Shown in pieces: positions 47,801 through 55,725 of a DNA stretch of 64,000 nucleotides. The translations under genes and the position numbers were made by a program. Numbering within the stretch: position 1 is the first letter of the stretch; each line of letters begins with the position of its first letter. The DNA is from Planctomycetia bacterium (GTDB lineage Bacteria > Planctomycetota > Planctomycetia > Pirellulales > Thermoguttaceae): assembly GCA_030539295.1 (NCBI GenBank), contig JAUNSJ010000002.1, forward strand, positions 62,001 through 126,000. Reading direction: 5' to 3'. The notes beneath the pieces were generated by a model. It ran no database searches and was not told the origin of the DNA. It was given only the letters and a program-made list of their open reading frames with translations.

Positions 47801-48066
47801 TTTGCTATCGAGTAGGCGAGAAATTCCGTCGGCGCGCTGGTTACACCTCCCAAGTGCATAACAACGACCAGAATAATAATAAAATTACTCCAGGCATTGG
47901 AAAGAGAGAACAGCCCGGTCAAATCCGTAACGAACAGCCCGGTCAAGATGGCAAAGAAAGAGAAAACAGAGATGAAAGCGGCACTCTCACGGCTGTCGCC
48001 CAACTGCAACATGACCGTGGCCAAAATGGCGCTGATCGCCAAAAAAACCGAAAGTGCCTTTTTCAT
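44830..48066 (-). CDS. large membrane protein with transglutaminase core (DUF3488/TgpA-like)
   Basis: ATG 48066, with GGGGAA upstream, is preferred to a TTG at 48102 that would overlap ftsY. The 1078 residues begin with six or seven membrane helices (about 5-185), another helix near 380-400, a long external loop and a transglutaminase core with Cys about 760 (GHCEYFAGAL), His about 801 (DAHSWVEAYVP) and Asp about 840 (RLDATPE). A last helix lies near 930-950. This is the DUF3488-transglutaminase layout of TgpA-like proteins. Many are found in operons with DUF58 and MoxR genes, absent here. Activity may be hydrolysis or crosslinking of envelope protein. Confidence 0.87.
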   Translation of the reverse strand: MKKALSVFLAISAILATVMLQLGDSRESAAFISVFSFFAILTGLFVTDLTGLFSLSNAWSNFIIILVVVMHLGGVTSAPTEFLAYSIANILVYIQIILFFKKKDLRTCYHLIILSLILTVVGCVSPVPFVFGVILVFYVLFMVCVATTLQLVEEQKYYENHAFAKPAFGKDTSGVRHRKGHLARLALKTLVTAPLYVLFGFHDESQDTPAASPYPDEWNTYSSWETEAIHGMTPAAASRIKEKDHDDEGLLAESSSRVQNTFFDRMVSFAREQLNLLLGGGSRRKRSTDSTMRWGDQTFGSWESVDSVSRVSPHEKISQRQLPGAQGLGKRFPLAHMSPIFSGSSRGGNESPFTRELFVRLLGGTGAAFLVGIVVFLVFPRFSEIRFIGMDVGHDRWHSSSRPVNNFVGFNENMKLGQLGPTGENHELVMSLNLVDPESGTAAKLASGTPLYLRGVTLVTYTNGLWERLPIGFAAGGDTLQGPMGMSYSDYGIGYYYDEYDPEGHYYEDWFNDYPFDRMPGLRPSMLFPNAVRYDNPRRRDQDPFFPLNSDPVAWQTFDDPLPEVTFESDFNRNRQNRSQNSIIQKGVSIRPGESFESNIYDSRNPIVRQEIELVPLSTPVIFSIWPFFRIDRQGSNGFFEGDWYVRPGNEVDRTSTFHLYTNSLSEQGQNELTPNQERVAPNMALFKRIDLTRLAKLAALARQWDDESGLPKSDVISRAKYLEGKLRDSGDFSYTRGYVMRDRKLDPLEDFVANHPEGHCEYFAGALAMMLRAVDIPSRVVIGFLTIKNNPRTMVVQSDAHSWVEAYVPADSLKGTQSSVRLPEPDKLKSLWWRDGGWLRLDATPESSDPYMTKVAKSWQSWRGRVWNSWNSCVMNFDPSNQEALIYKPLRELYETVMDTVIKPAFWKSLALDFMHKIRNFVRGVREGNWDTLEFFRIAIPLAILLFGLASVAAYIRRLLKKSKENRLLNLSRTGGFLVCYVRMTRFFRKLGITRLPSETPREFFTRSLTDARFDSWLATAGESTPNLSIERKRQIFAELVRRIISIYYEIRFGQLPANQSEIHKLEQYLKNLKIME

Positions 48067-48091
48067 GGTTCCCCGCGTCCCCGTCTGTCGC

Positions 48092-49006
48092 TTAATCTTC
48101 AAACATGGCGTCTATGTAGGAGTCCGGATTGAATTCCGCGATATCGTCAGCCTTTTCCCCTGTTCCTATATACTTCACCGGTAAACCGACATTCTGCCGT
48201 ATCGCTATGGCCGCCCCACCTTTGGCCGTGCCATCCAGCTTCGAAAGGAAAATCCCGGTGCAGGCCACGGAATCGGTGAAATGTTTTGCCTGACTCAATC
48301 CGTTCTGCCCGGTCGTCGCGTCCAGAACGAGAAGGACCTCATGCGGCGCGTCCGGAATGAGCTTCGATATGACTCGCTTGATCTTCTCAAGTTCATTCAT
48401 AAGGTTCTTTTGCGTCTGAAGTCGTCCTGCCGTGTCGATAATACACAGATCAGCTCGGGTTTCTATCGCCCTGGCAACCGTTTTGTGCGCGACACTGGCG
48501 GGGTCACTCTGTTCCGGACCGGTTACAATCTCGACCATAAGACGTTTCGACCAAATCACGAGCTGGTCAACTGCGGCGGCCCGAAACGTGTCCGCTGCAC
48601 CCAAGATAACCTTATTGCCCAGCGTTCTCATGAGTTTCGTCAACTTCGCTATGCTCGTCGTCTTGCCACAGCCGTTAACGCCACAGAACAGGATGACCGT
48701 GGGCCCCGAGTCCGCAAAATGGATCGGAACCCCCTCCTGTCTCATGAGCGATTTGAATTTCTCCTTTAAAATATTGATAACGTCTTCCTGTTTTACCACG
48801 CGACCACGGTAAGAAGAACGCACTTCTTCCACCGCTTCCTGCGCCGCGGCAACGCCCATGTCAGTCTTGATGAGGATCTCAAACAACTCGGTCAAAAAGT
48901 CTTCATCGACCAAACGACCTTCTGACTTGAAAAGGTCGCGCACGTCCGTCTTGAACAGGTTAACTGTTTTCGAGAGCCCTGCTTTTATTTTTGCAAAAAA
49001 GCCCAT
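48092..49006 (-). CDS. ftsY: signal recognition particle receptor FtsY
   Basis: A 304-residue SRP GTPase receptor of the NG type: N-terminal helical domain (FAKIKAGLSKTV), P loop GVNGCGKTTSIAKLT, DTAGRLQTQKNLMNEL and TKLDGTAKGGA. It docks SRP-ribosome complexes at the membrane. The acidic A domain of E. coli FtsY is missing, as in many bacteria. The start has no strong ribosome site. It lies 67 nt after nusB, and the transglutaminase starts 25 nt after it, so all may share a transcript. Confidence 0.96.
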   Translation of the reverse strand: MGFFAKIKAGLSKTVNLFKTDVRDLFKSEGRLVDEDFLTELFEILIKTDMGVAAAQEAVEEVRSSYRGRVVKQEDVINILKEKFKSLMRQEGVPIHFADSGPTVILFCGVNGCGKTTSIAKLTKLMRTLGNKVILGAADTFRAAAVDQLVIWSKRLMVEIVTGPEQSDPASVAHKTVARAIETRADLCIIDTAGRLQTQKNLMNELEKIKRVISKLIPDAPHEVLLVLDATTGQNGLSQAKHFTDSVACTGIFLSKLDGTAKGGAAIAIRQNVGLPVKYIGTGEKADDIAEFNPDSYIDAMFED

Positions 49007-49073
49007 ATTTATTTAGTCCGTCTATTAATCAATTCTTGTTTGGTATTTTCTAACACGTTTCCCGCCCCGTGTA

Positions 49074-49685
49074 TCACGAATCCGTGTCCGGCGTACCGGA
49101 GGTGGTCTCGTCTTCCGAAAGGTTCGTACCGGAATCGGCAGTCGGCCCAAGCTCAGGCGGCTTAACCCGAACACGGTCCAATATGCCATTGATGAACGGC
49201 AGTGACTCGCGGTCACTAAATTTTTTCGCCAACTCGAGGGCTTCGTCAATGACGATGGCTTTAGGGGTGCGCCCAATTTGCATTTCGCCAGTCGCCAGTC
49301 GCAGAATATTCCGCTCGGCCACTCCCATACGCGAAAGGTCCCAGTTCTTCGAAACGGCCGTTATAGCCTCGTCGATACGGTCACGATTCTCCTGCACATT
49401 ACGCACAAGGCGCCGCGTGAACGCTACCAGCGCGGTAAGTTCTTTGACCGAAAGAGGTTTCGTCTGGGGTAGTTCATCGTTTACCGGTTCGCCAGCACGA
49501 GCCAGAGCCGGGGTATCGTCAGGCGTGACTCCACATGTCAACTGATGTAACTCATTGTAAATAAAGTCATCGGCGTATTCCGAAACCAAACCGGGATTGG
49601 TGTCCTCCTGATATAAAATCTGAAAGGCAACCATGCGTGCATAACTGCGGGTGGGAAATCCGCCTGTTTTCTCTACCTCGGCCAT
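49074..49685 (-). CDS. nusB: transcription antitermination factor NusB
   Basis: The 203-residue protein has the NusB fold: RSYARMVAFQILYQED at the N-terminus, FTRRLVRNVQENRDRIDEAI, NWDLSRMGVAERNILRLATGEM and VIDEALELAKKFSDRESLPFINGILDRV. NusB with NusE (S10) binds boxA RNA for rRNA antitermination. It is about 50 residues longer than usual, with an internal insert near 40-70 and an acidic Ser/Thr-rich C-terminus. It begins 3 nt after the ribH stop and is coupled to it, the classical ribH-nusB arrangement. Confidence 0.94.
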   Translation of the reverse strand: MAEVEKTGGFPTRSYARMVAFQILYQEDTNPGLVSEYADDFIYNELHQLTCGVTPDDTPALARAGEPVNDELPQTKPLSVKELTALVAFTRRLVRNVQENRDRIDEAITAVSKNWDLSRMGVAERNILRLATGEMQIGRTPKAIVIDEALELAKKFSDRESLPFINGILDRVRVKPPELGPTADSGTNLSEDETTSGTPDTDS

Positions 49686-49688
49686 GAC

Positions 49689-50552
49689 TTATTTCTTGCC
49701 CTTTCTGCCCTTGGACGCGTGCTCACTTTTGGCATGTCCCGCAGACTTGTGTCCACTTCCGGATCCCTTACCCGAAGTGCGGTGCTCGTTATGACGGGGC
49801 TTGCCCGCATCCCGCTCCTCTTTGCGAAAGCTTCTGTTACCACGTCCGGAATCACGATTCCTCGCATCATAACTCTTTTTGTCACCACGAGATCCGCCAG
49901 GGAGAAACCAGCCGGGGTCGCTGCCTTCGTCCACCTCTTCGAATTCATCCTCGTCTCCATATTCTTCAACCGCGTCAAATTCGCCATTGCTATATCGAAG
50001 ACTGTTACCTGCCAGGGCCGACTCGGAAATCGTCATGGTTTCTTCCGGCAGAGGGGGCAGACTTTGCAGGAGATCAATCATCTCCAGTGCGGCCTGTGCC
50101 GACTCGGCGCCTTTATTGCCCGCCTTCGGGTTCACCACCTTGTCGTGCGTGCCCTCGCTCTGACCACTGCGAACGAGTGCCTGTTCCGTCGTCTCGCAGG
50201 TTAAAACGCCAAAAATAATCGGAATGCCGTTCTCAACGCCCATGCGAGCCAGCTCCGAAGAGACAGCGCGATTGATATGGCGGTCGTGACTCGTTTCCCC
50301 TTTAATAACACAGCCCAGACACACAACTGCTACATAGTCCTCATCCAAAGCAAATCGTTGTGCCAAAGTCGGAAGTTCAAAGGCGCCGGGCACCCAAGCT
50401 ACAGTAATCTGCTCCTCAGGAACCCCGCATTCCTGTAATTTACCTAAGGCACCATCCAAAAGTGGCTTCGTTATGCTCTCGTTAAAACGAGCGACAATAA
50501 TAGCAATCTTACCGTTCTGTGGCGGAACCGGCTTCCCTTCAAATATGTTCAT
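49689..50552 (-). CDS. ribH: 6,7-dimethyl-8-ribityllumazine synthase with long charged C-terminal tail
   Basis: ATG 50552 has GGAGTG upstream and starts [18 protein letters not shown], so it is preferred to the frame start at 50618. Residues 1-167 are the RibH core: [45 protein letters not shown] with catalytic His89, and [15 protein letters not shown]. RibH condenses the ribityl pyrimidine with butanone phosphate in riboflavin synthesis and usually forms 60-mer shells. The family is about 155 residues long; here about 120 more follow: an acidic stretch (191-213, rich in Asp and Glu) and then a basic tail (221-287, rich in Gly, Ser, Arg, Lys and His). There is also a 10-residue insert before GNKG. 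The tail function is unknown. Confidence 0.92.
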   Translation of the reverse strand: MNIFEGKPVPPQNGKIAIIVARFNESITKPLLDGALGKLQECGVPEEQITVAWVPGAFELPTLAQRFALDEDYVAVVCLGCVIKGETSHDRHINRAVSSELARMGVENGIPIIFGVLTCETTEQALVRSGQSEGTHDKVVNPKAGNKGAESAQAALEMIDLLQSLPPLPEETMTISESALAGNSLRYSNGEFDAVEEYGDEDEFEEVDEGSDPGWFLPGGSRGDKKSYDARNRDSGRGNRSFRKEERDAGKPRHNEHRTSGKGSGSGHKSAGHAKSEHASKGRKGKK

Positions 50553-50639
50553 TTGTATTTCACTCCATTCATCATATATATTAAATGTCTGCTCTCGTTC
50601 GTTAAGCGTCGCGCTCAAAAGAAGAGCAGTCTGGTTGCA

Positions 50640-52868
50640 TCATTCCATCTTCAGACCCATAAGGAACTCGGCATTCGACTTCGTCTTGCCAAGACGTTGC
50701 GTTAAAAATTCCATGGCGTCCACCGGATTCATGTCGTTCAGCATTCTGCGTAGAAGAGTCATACGCTGGTGCTCTTCGTCGGTGCAAATCATCTCTTCGC
50801 GTCGGGTACCACTTCGTGTTATATCAATGGCGGGCCAGACGCGTTTGTCAACCAGAGCGCGATCCAGGCGGATTTCCAGGTTACCAGTCCCTTTGAATTC
50901 TTCAAAGATGACCTCGTCCATACGACTGCCCGTATCGACCAAAGCGGTCGCAAGAATCGTTAAGGAGCCACCCTCTTCCACCTTTCTGGCGCTGCCAAAG
51001 AGTTTTTTCGGTCGCTGCAGTGCGTTGGCATCCACACCTCCGGTAAGGGTTTTGCCCGAATCGGGGCATTCAGTATTCCAGGCCCGGGCAAGTCGCGTTA
51101 TGGAATCCAGGAAAATCACAACGTCCTTCCCATATTCCACCATGCGTTTGGCCTTCTCCAAAACCATTTCCGAGACCTGAATGTGACGACTGGGCGGCTC
51201 ATCAAAAGTTGAGCTGACAACTTCGCAATGCGGACCCTTGATCTGACGCTCCATGTCGGTCACTTCCTCCGGACGCTCATCAACGAGCAGCATGAAAACA
51301 TAGCTCTCCGGATAGTTCGTTAAAACAGCTCTGGCAATTTTTTGCATGAGAATCGTTTTACCGGCCCGAGGCGGACTGACAATCAGCCCTCGCTGACCAA
51401 AGCCAAGTGGAACAACTAAATCGACGACCCGCGTACTCATTTCACCGTCCGCGGTCTCCAGCACAATACGCTCGTTCGGGTGCATCGCGGTTAAATTGTC
51501 GAACAGGACTTTTTGCCCCAGCAGGTTGGGGTCTTCCCGATTGATGGCCTCGACGCGTAGCAGAGCGAAGTACCGTTCCCGCTCCTTCGGCGGCCGAATC
51601 TGACCGGAAATGGTAAGTCCGGTCCGCAGACCAAAACGGCGTATTTGGCTGGGAGATATGTAAATGTCGTCGGGACACGAGATATAATTGAAATCGGGAC
51701 TCCTCAGGAATCCGAATTCGTCGGGAAGAATCTCCAGGGTCCCTTCTCCAAACATAAGTCCGCTCTTGCGTATCCGCTCACGCAGAATGCGGAACATGAG
51801 GTCGTTACGCACTTCACCCTCGACGGTTGAAAGGTCTTGCGCCCTCGCTTCGGCGACCAGGTCCTGCATACTCATGTTCTGCAAGTCCGCAATGAACGAA
51901 ATGCGGTCCTTATCGGCCGGATTATTGGGATCCACTTCCGTCTCCACCTCGGGTACCGGCGGCTCTTCCGACCCGCTGGGCCCGGAAACATGCCAACCCT
52001 GCTTCTCTAACGCCAACTGCTCGGCTAAGGTAATCGGTTCACCGCGCCGTCCCCGAGCCCCGGTCTGCGGTTCCAGCTCCTCGCGGTAGAAGCCTTCTCC
52101 GGATCGACGGCGTATATAGTCGCTCATCGGGCGAGAGTACGATTGATTTGTGCCCTCACCCCTGTCGTTCTGGTCGCCGTCGGGAGAACCGGAGTAGTTG
52201 TATTGCTCATTCTGGGCGTGCCAAGACGGCTTCTGCCGCCACGGACGTGCGTTCCGGTCACGCCAGCCGCCACGGTCAGAACGGTCATCACGCGGTCCTC
52301 GATAATCCTGGTCCTCCCGGTAACCCCGGTTATCCCGCATACCACGGTCCCGATAGTCCCGGTCTCCATAACCCCGATTACCCGAGTCACCAGAACCTTG
52401 TTGACCCTCGTCTCGATTGCCCAGACGTCCGTCATTACGATTCTCACGCCAGGGACGCTCATAACGCCGACCCCGATGCCCATAATCCTCGTTGCCCTGC
52501 TCCTCATTACGCGGACTGCGGTCATAACGTGAATTGTCCAGCAGACTTCGTCCCTTAGTCCAGATACTGTCGCCGCGGTGTCGCTCCTGATAGTCGCGGG
52601 CAATCTTGTCGTCTGCGGTTTTGTCGTCCGACGTCCTGTTCTCGTCTTCAGAAGTGACCGCCGGTGCGGGGGAGCGGCGCGAACGTCGTGCCCGAATCGG
52701 CTCTGGGTCAATAGGACCTTCACTCGCAGACTCTGCGGCGCTTGACACTGCCTGGCCCGAATCCTGCTGATTCGGGGTTTCCGCGGAAAAGGCGTCCAAT
52801 TCCGACTCGGCACCAAAGATGCCTTCTCCAAAAGCTGTCTTTTTCTTTCGTAACGATTCCTTGGCCAT
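50640..52868 (-). CDS. rho: transcription termination factor Rho with long disordered N-terminal extension
   Basis: The last 418 or so of 742 residues form a complete Rho: N-terminal helical and RNA-binding domain ([57 protein letters not shown]), Walker [14 protein letters not shown] near residue 500, and the ATPase and Q/R-loop regions ([52 protein letters not shown]). Rho is the hexameric helicase that ends untranslated transcripts. The first 320 or so residues are low complexity, rich in Arg, Gly, Asp, Asn and Tyr (repeats such as [13 protein letters not shown]). Such extensions occur in Rho of Actinobacteria and Bacteroides. It sits 87 nt before ribH on the same strand. Confidence 0.96.
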   Translation of the reverse strand: MAKESLRKKKTAFGEGIFGAESELDAFSAETPNQQDSGQAVSSAAESASEGPIDPEPIRARRSRRSPAPAVTSEDENRTSDDKTADDKIARDYQERHRGDSIWTKGRSLLDNSRYDRSPRNEEQGNEDYGHRGRRYERPWRENRNDGRLGNRDEGQQGSGDSGNRGYGDRDYRDRGMRDNRGYREDQDYRGPRDDRSDRGGWRDRNARPWRQKPSWHAQNEQYNYSGSPDGDQNDRGEGTNQSYSRPMSDYIRRRSGEGFYREELEPQTGARGRRGEPITLAEQLALEKQGWHVSGPSGSEEPPVPEVETEVDPNNPADKDRISFIADLQNMSMQDLVAEARAQDLSTVEGEVRNDLMFRILRERIRKSGLMFGEGTLEILPDEFGFLRSPDFNYISCPDDIYISPSQIRRFGLRTGLTISGQIRPPKERERYFALLRVEAINREDPNLLGQKVLFDNLTAMHPNERIVLETADGEMSTRVVDLVVPLGFGQRGLIVSPPRAGKTILMQKIARAVLTNYPESYVFMLLVDERPEEVTDMERQIKGPHCEVVSSTFDEPPSRHIQVSEMVLEKAKRMVEYGKDVVIFLDSITRLARAWNTECPDSGKTLTGGVDANALQRPKKLFGSARKVEEGGSLTILATALVDTGSRMDEVIFEEFKGTGNLEIRLDRALVDKRVWPAIDITRSGTRREEMICTDEEHQRMTLLRRMLNDMNPVDAMEFLTQRLGKTKSNAEFLMGLKME

Positions 52869-52968
52869 AATTGTCTCTCTCTTGGATTTTCAATAAGGTG
52901 AGTGTTGGGGAATACAGCAAAAGCAAAAAAAGGGAGGGTGTAACACAAATCTTTTTTGCGTGCGTTCG

Positions 52969-53649
52969 TTAATTTTTGTTGCTATTCATCAGCTTCGTGA
53001 AGAGCAACAAAACCTGTTCTCTCATTCTTTCATAACTTCCATTATTGTCAATAACATATTGGGATTTTTTTTCTTTTTCTCCCAAAGAAATTTGACATTT
53101 TTCCCGATTTTTGAGTTCTCCCGGGTCCCAACCGCGTATCTGCACCCGTTTTTCACGAACCCGGTCGGAAGCAGCGACGAAAATCACGGCGGTACAAATG
53201 CGGTCCAAACCGGCCTCAAAGAGGAGAGGAGCGTCGAGCAGAATCAGGTCGACGCCCAATTCCCGGCCGCGGGAGATTTCCATATCTATATTGCGAGAAA
53301 TAATCGGATGGGTAAGCGACTCAAGAAAAAGGCGATTCTGCTCCGCCTCGGGGGTCGCGCCGAAAACCAAACTGGCAATTTTGGCACGGTCAAGAGTACC
53401 GTTCCTCCGAAAGCAGGATTGACCCCAGCGGTCTACAATGGCCTCTTGCACGTGCGGCAGAGTCAGGGCCTTACGACCCAGTGAATCTGCCGAAACCAGA
53501 AGCGAACGGGTCAACGACGCAAGCTGTTGCGCAACGGTACTCTTACCGCTTCCTATACCACCGGTCAGGCCAAACACAGGCGTGTCCCAGCCAAACGGCG
53601 CGTTCTCGGCGGGACACGGAGGCGAACTGGAATTATCCGAATCAGTCAT
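52969..53649 (-). CDS. coaE: dephospho-CoA kinase
   Basis: A 226-residue P-loop kinase with GLTGGIGSGKSTVAQQLA, SADSLGRKAL with the conserved Asp, HPIISRNID, and LILLDAPLLFEAGLDRICTAVIFV, the typical CoaE order. It phosphorylates dephospho-CoA at the 3' hydroxyl, the last step in CoA synthesis. About 25 extra residues precede the P loop. It starts 5 nt after the eda stop, so they are cotranscribed. Rho follows after 100 nt. Confidence 0.94.
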   Translation of the reverse strand: MTDSDNSSSPPCPAENAPFGWDTPVFGLTGGIGSGKSTVAQQLASLTRSLLVSADSLGRKALTLPHVQEAIVDRWGQSCFRRNGTLDRAKIASLVFGATPEAEQNRLFLESLTHPIISRNIDMEISRGRELGVDLILLDAPLLFEAGLDRICTAVIFVAASDRVREKRVQIRGWDPGELKNREKCQISLGEKEKKSQYVIDNNGSYERMREQVLLLFTKLMNSNKN

Positions 53650-53654
53650 GCGAA

Positions 53655-54314
53655 TTAACCACGAATCTGCCGAATAATCTTGCGGGCATCAGCCGCGTTT
53701 TTGGTAATCGCCGTCCAATCGCGTGCGGCGATCAGCTTACGCGGAGCTATCCAACTACCGCCCGCCGCCAAGATATAAGAGGCGTTCATGTAGTCCGGCA
53801 GATTGACCAAAGTCAGTCCACCCAAGGGGAGAAAACGGACCCCCAAATGAGCGTAAGGTGCTTGAATGCTCTTGAGATACGAAAGACCACCGAGCGGCTC
53901 ACTCGGAAAGAACTTCACGTTCCGGCAGCCGTAGGAGAGTGCCAGTTCCAGTTCGGACGGAGTCATAATACCAGGCGCAAACGGGAACTTCAGCCGCATT
54001 GCCTCGTCCATAACGCCACGCTGTAAGCCGGGAGAAACGCCAAAGGCAGCGCCGGCGTCCTGCGCCTGTTGGACCTGCTCCGGAAAGATGATCGTTCCGA
54101 CGCCCGCTAACATATCAGGCACATCGCGGCGAATCGCTTCCAGGGCACCCAGAGCGGCGTCCGTACGCAGCGTTAATTCCATAACGTCGACCCCGCCTTC
54201 CAATAAGGCTTTCGCACACGGAACCGCATCTTCCACACGATCCATAATCAGTACGGCAACAAGTCCGCAATTGGCAATTCGATCCACGATAGTTGAGTTA
54301 AATATGGTCTGCAT
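53655..54314 (-). CDS. eda: KDPG/KHG aldolase
   Basis: A 219-residue class I aldolase with VAVLIMDRVEDAVPCAKALLEGGVDVMELTLRT, GVGTIIFPEQVQQAQDAGAAFGVSPGL, and the Schiff-base Lys in NVKFFPSEPLGG followed by FLPLGGL. It splits 2-keto-3-deoxy-6-phosphogluconate into pyruvate and glyceraldehyde 3-phosphate, ending the Entner-Doudoroff and hexuronate routes in the cytoplasm. The usual Pro in the KFFPA segment is kept and the Ala replaced by Ser. uxaC lies elsewhere in the window. The gene is 33 nt after the zinc-ribbon gene and 5 nt before coaE. Confidence 0.92.
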   Translation of the reverse strand: MQTIFNSTIVDRIANCGLVAVLIMDRVEDAVPCAKALLEGGVDVMELTLRTDAALGALEAIRRDVPDMLAGVGTIIFPEQVQQAQDAGAAFGVSPGLQRGVMDEAMRLKFPFAPGIMTPSELELALSYGCRNVKFFPSEPLGGLSYLKSIQAPYAHLGVRFLPLGGLTLVNLPDYMNASYILAAGGSWIAPRKLIAARDWTAITKNAADARKIIRQIRG

Positions 54315-54347
54315 AACAATCTCAAAATGGTTAAGGATTAGGGAAAG

Positions 54348-54710
54348 TCAATATTCGCTGACTTTCCCCATTAAATAACAGCGGCAATGGGGGCAGATGC
54401 GATAACCGGAATCAATCTCCCAATCGCACTGCGGACAAATCTGTGTTTTTGGGGTCGGGGCCGCCGCCTTCGTACGCCCTAAAACGAAATCCTGCGGGTC
54501 AGGGGGTATGGCCCCCGGTGGCGTGTCTGCCTTACGTAACTCCTCGCCTATGCCAAGAATGCGTAAGATGGAACTCTCGGAGCAACCGACGGCCTGAACC
54601 GTTGGTATTTCTACTTTCGCTCCACATGCGGGACAACTGGCCGATGTTCCCGCCCGGCTTTCTTTCGCGGCCAGCCGATGTCCATTCGGACAGGTAAATT
54701 TGATGGCCAT
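54348..54710 (-). CDS. small zinc-ribbon protein
   Basis: A 120-residue protein with AAGGAG about 10 nt before the ATG. It has two likely zinc ribbons: CPNGHRL with CPACGAKVEIP near the N-terminus, and CPQCDWEI with CPHCRCYLMG near the C-terminus. The linker is rich in Pro and Ala. The N-terminal ribbon resembles those found in many planctomycete hypothetical proteins. It is the first gene of the group with eda and coaE. The function is unknown; it may bind protein or nucleic acid. Confidence 0.75.
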   Translation of the reverse strand: MAIKFTCPNGHRLAAKESRAGTSASCPACGAKVEIPTVQAVGCSESSILRILGIGEELRKADTPPGAIPPDPQDFVLGRTKAAAPTPKTQICPQCDWEIDSGYRICPHCRCYLMGKVSEY

Positions 54711-55107
54711 GACTCTTGACTCCTTGTGAATTCTTGTAACGCCGATTCGTCTTGCTCGCTATGAATCTTCATACGCGCGAGGGCCGGCAGTTACTCCTCC
54801 ACTCTTGATACTATTATTACAATTATAAGTGAAATAATATTTGATCGAGTCGGATACGCCCGCTCTGGTCACTCACACCTCTTTGGCCTCGGCCTTGCCC
54901 GGAAGAAAAAAACGTTACGGCCTTCCTCTTCCGATACCCATTTTCATTATACCTCTTTTTATTCTGGTTTTCCAGTTCAGTTCCCCCTTTTTTTCTCATT
55001 TTTTTACTTTTTTCCCAAAAAAATACCCGAGCCTTACAAAATCCGTTTTCTGAACGTTGATTTCAGTGTAGTAAACAATCAATACGCATTCAAAAATAGG
55101 TATTCTA
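54711..55107. other. intergenic region, AT-rich with T tracts
   Basis: A 397-nt gap between two minus-strand groups. The left half should hold the promoter of the zinc-ribbon, eda and coaE group: a minus-strand TATAAT lies near 54818-54823, without a clear -35 box. The right half (54950-55030) is a run of T-rich sequence that gives a weak frame on the plus strand, judged not to be coding. The hisB terminator lies at the right edge. Confidence 0.5.
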
Positions 55108-55119
55108 TTACAAAATACC
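55091..55119 (-). terminator. intrinsic terminator overlapping the hisB stop
   Basis: On the minus strand GGTATT and AATACC form a short stem around the stop codon at 55108-55110, followed by TATTTTTG. Confidence 0.55.
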
Positions 55120-55695
55120 TTTTGTGCTTGGTATTCCCTCCTGCCTCGGGTCTTGCTCGACCGCGCAACGTAGCGCTCGCCCAGCACCTTTGAACAGAGC
55201 TTCCGCAATATGATGGCCATTCATTCCGTATCTTAAATTCATATGTAAGGTTACTCTCGCATTATAGGCAAACCCCTGCCAGAATTCGTGCACCAAATCC
55301 AGGTCAAACTGCCCTGTCGTCTGACATGGGAAATCCACTTTGAAGACGAGGTACGGACGTCCCGAAAAATCCAGGGCTACTTCCGCCAGGGTTTCATCCA
55401 TGGGCAAGAGAAAGAAGCCATATCGGTAAATCCCTTTTTTATCGCCCAGCGCCTCGTCAAAGGCCTGGCCCAAAGCAATTCCAACGTCTTCGACCGTGTG
55501 ATGCCCGTCCACTTCCAAGTCGCCCACCACCTTAAGGTCCAAATCAAAATGTCCGTGGGCCGCGAACAGGGTAAGCATATGGTCGAAAAACCCAATGCCT
55601 GTCTCAATGGTCGAGTTCCCTGTTCCGTCCAGATTGAGTTTCAAGGAAATCCTCGTTTCTTTCGTGTTTCTTACCAGAGTAGCGGTTCTTGACAT
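55108..55695 (-). CDS. hisB: imidazoleglycerol-phosphate dehydratase
   Basis: A 195-residue monofunctional HisB (no phosphatase domain) with AGGAAGG before the ATG. Family motifs are [20 protein letters not shown], the metal-binding [17 protein letters not shown], and the second half [23 protein letters not shown] and [19 protein letters not shown]. It dehydrates imidazoleglycerol phosphate in histidine synthesis with manganese. The gene lies 30 nt after hisC and is the last of its group, with a terminator across the stop codon. Confidence 0.96.
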   Translation of the reverse strand: MSRTATLVRNTKETRISLKLNLDGTGNSTIETGIGFFDHMLTLFAAHGHFDLDLKVVGDLEVDGHHTVEDVGIALGQAFDEALGDKKGIYRYGFFLLPMDETLAEVALDFSGRPYLVFKVDFPCQTTGQFDLDLVHEFWQGFAYNARVTLHMNLRYGMNGHHIAEALFKGAGRALRCAVEQDPRQEGIPSTKGIL

Positions 55696-55725
55696 AATCT
55701 TTTTTCCTTCCTGAACTTCCGTTTG

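Noticed and set aside
52143-52558. Long plus-strand frames opposite the rho N-terminal extension, rich in Val, Ile and Thr or in Pro, Gly and His.
   Set aside because: They mirror the repetitive RG-coding sequence of rho, have no ribosome site and no recognisable family; the rho frame joins a conserved core.
54841-55053. 70-codon hydrophobic plus-strand frame.
   Set aside because: The hydrophobicity comes from T tracts in an intergenic region; no ribosome site and no family.
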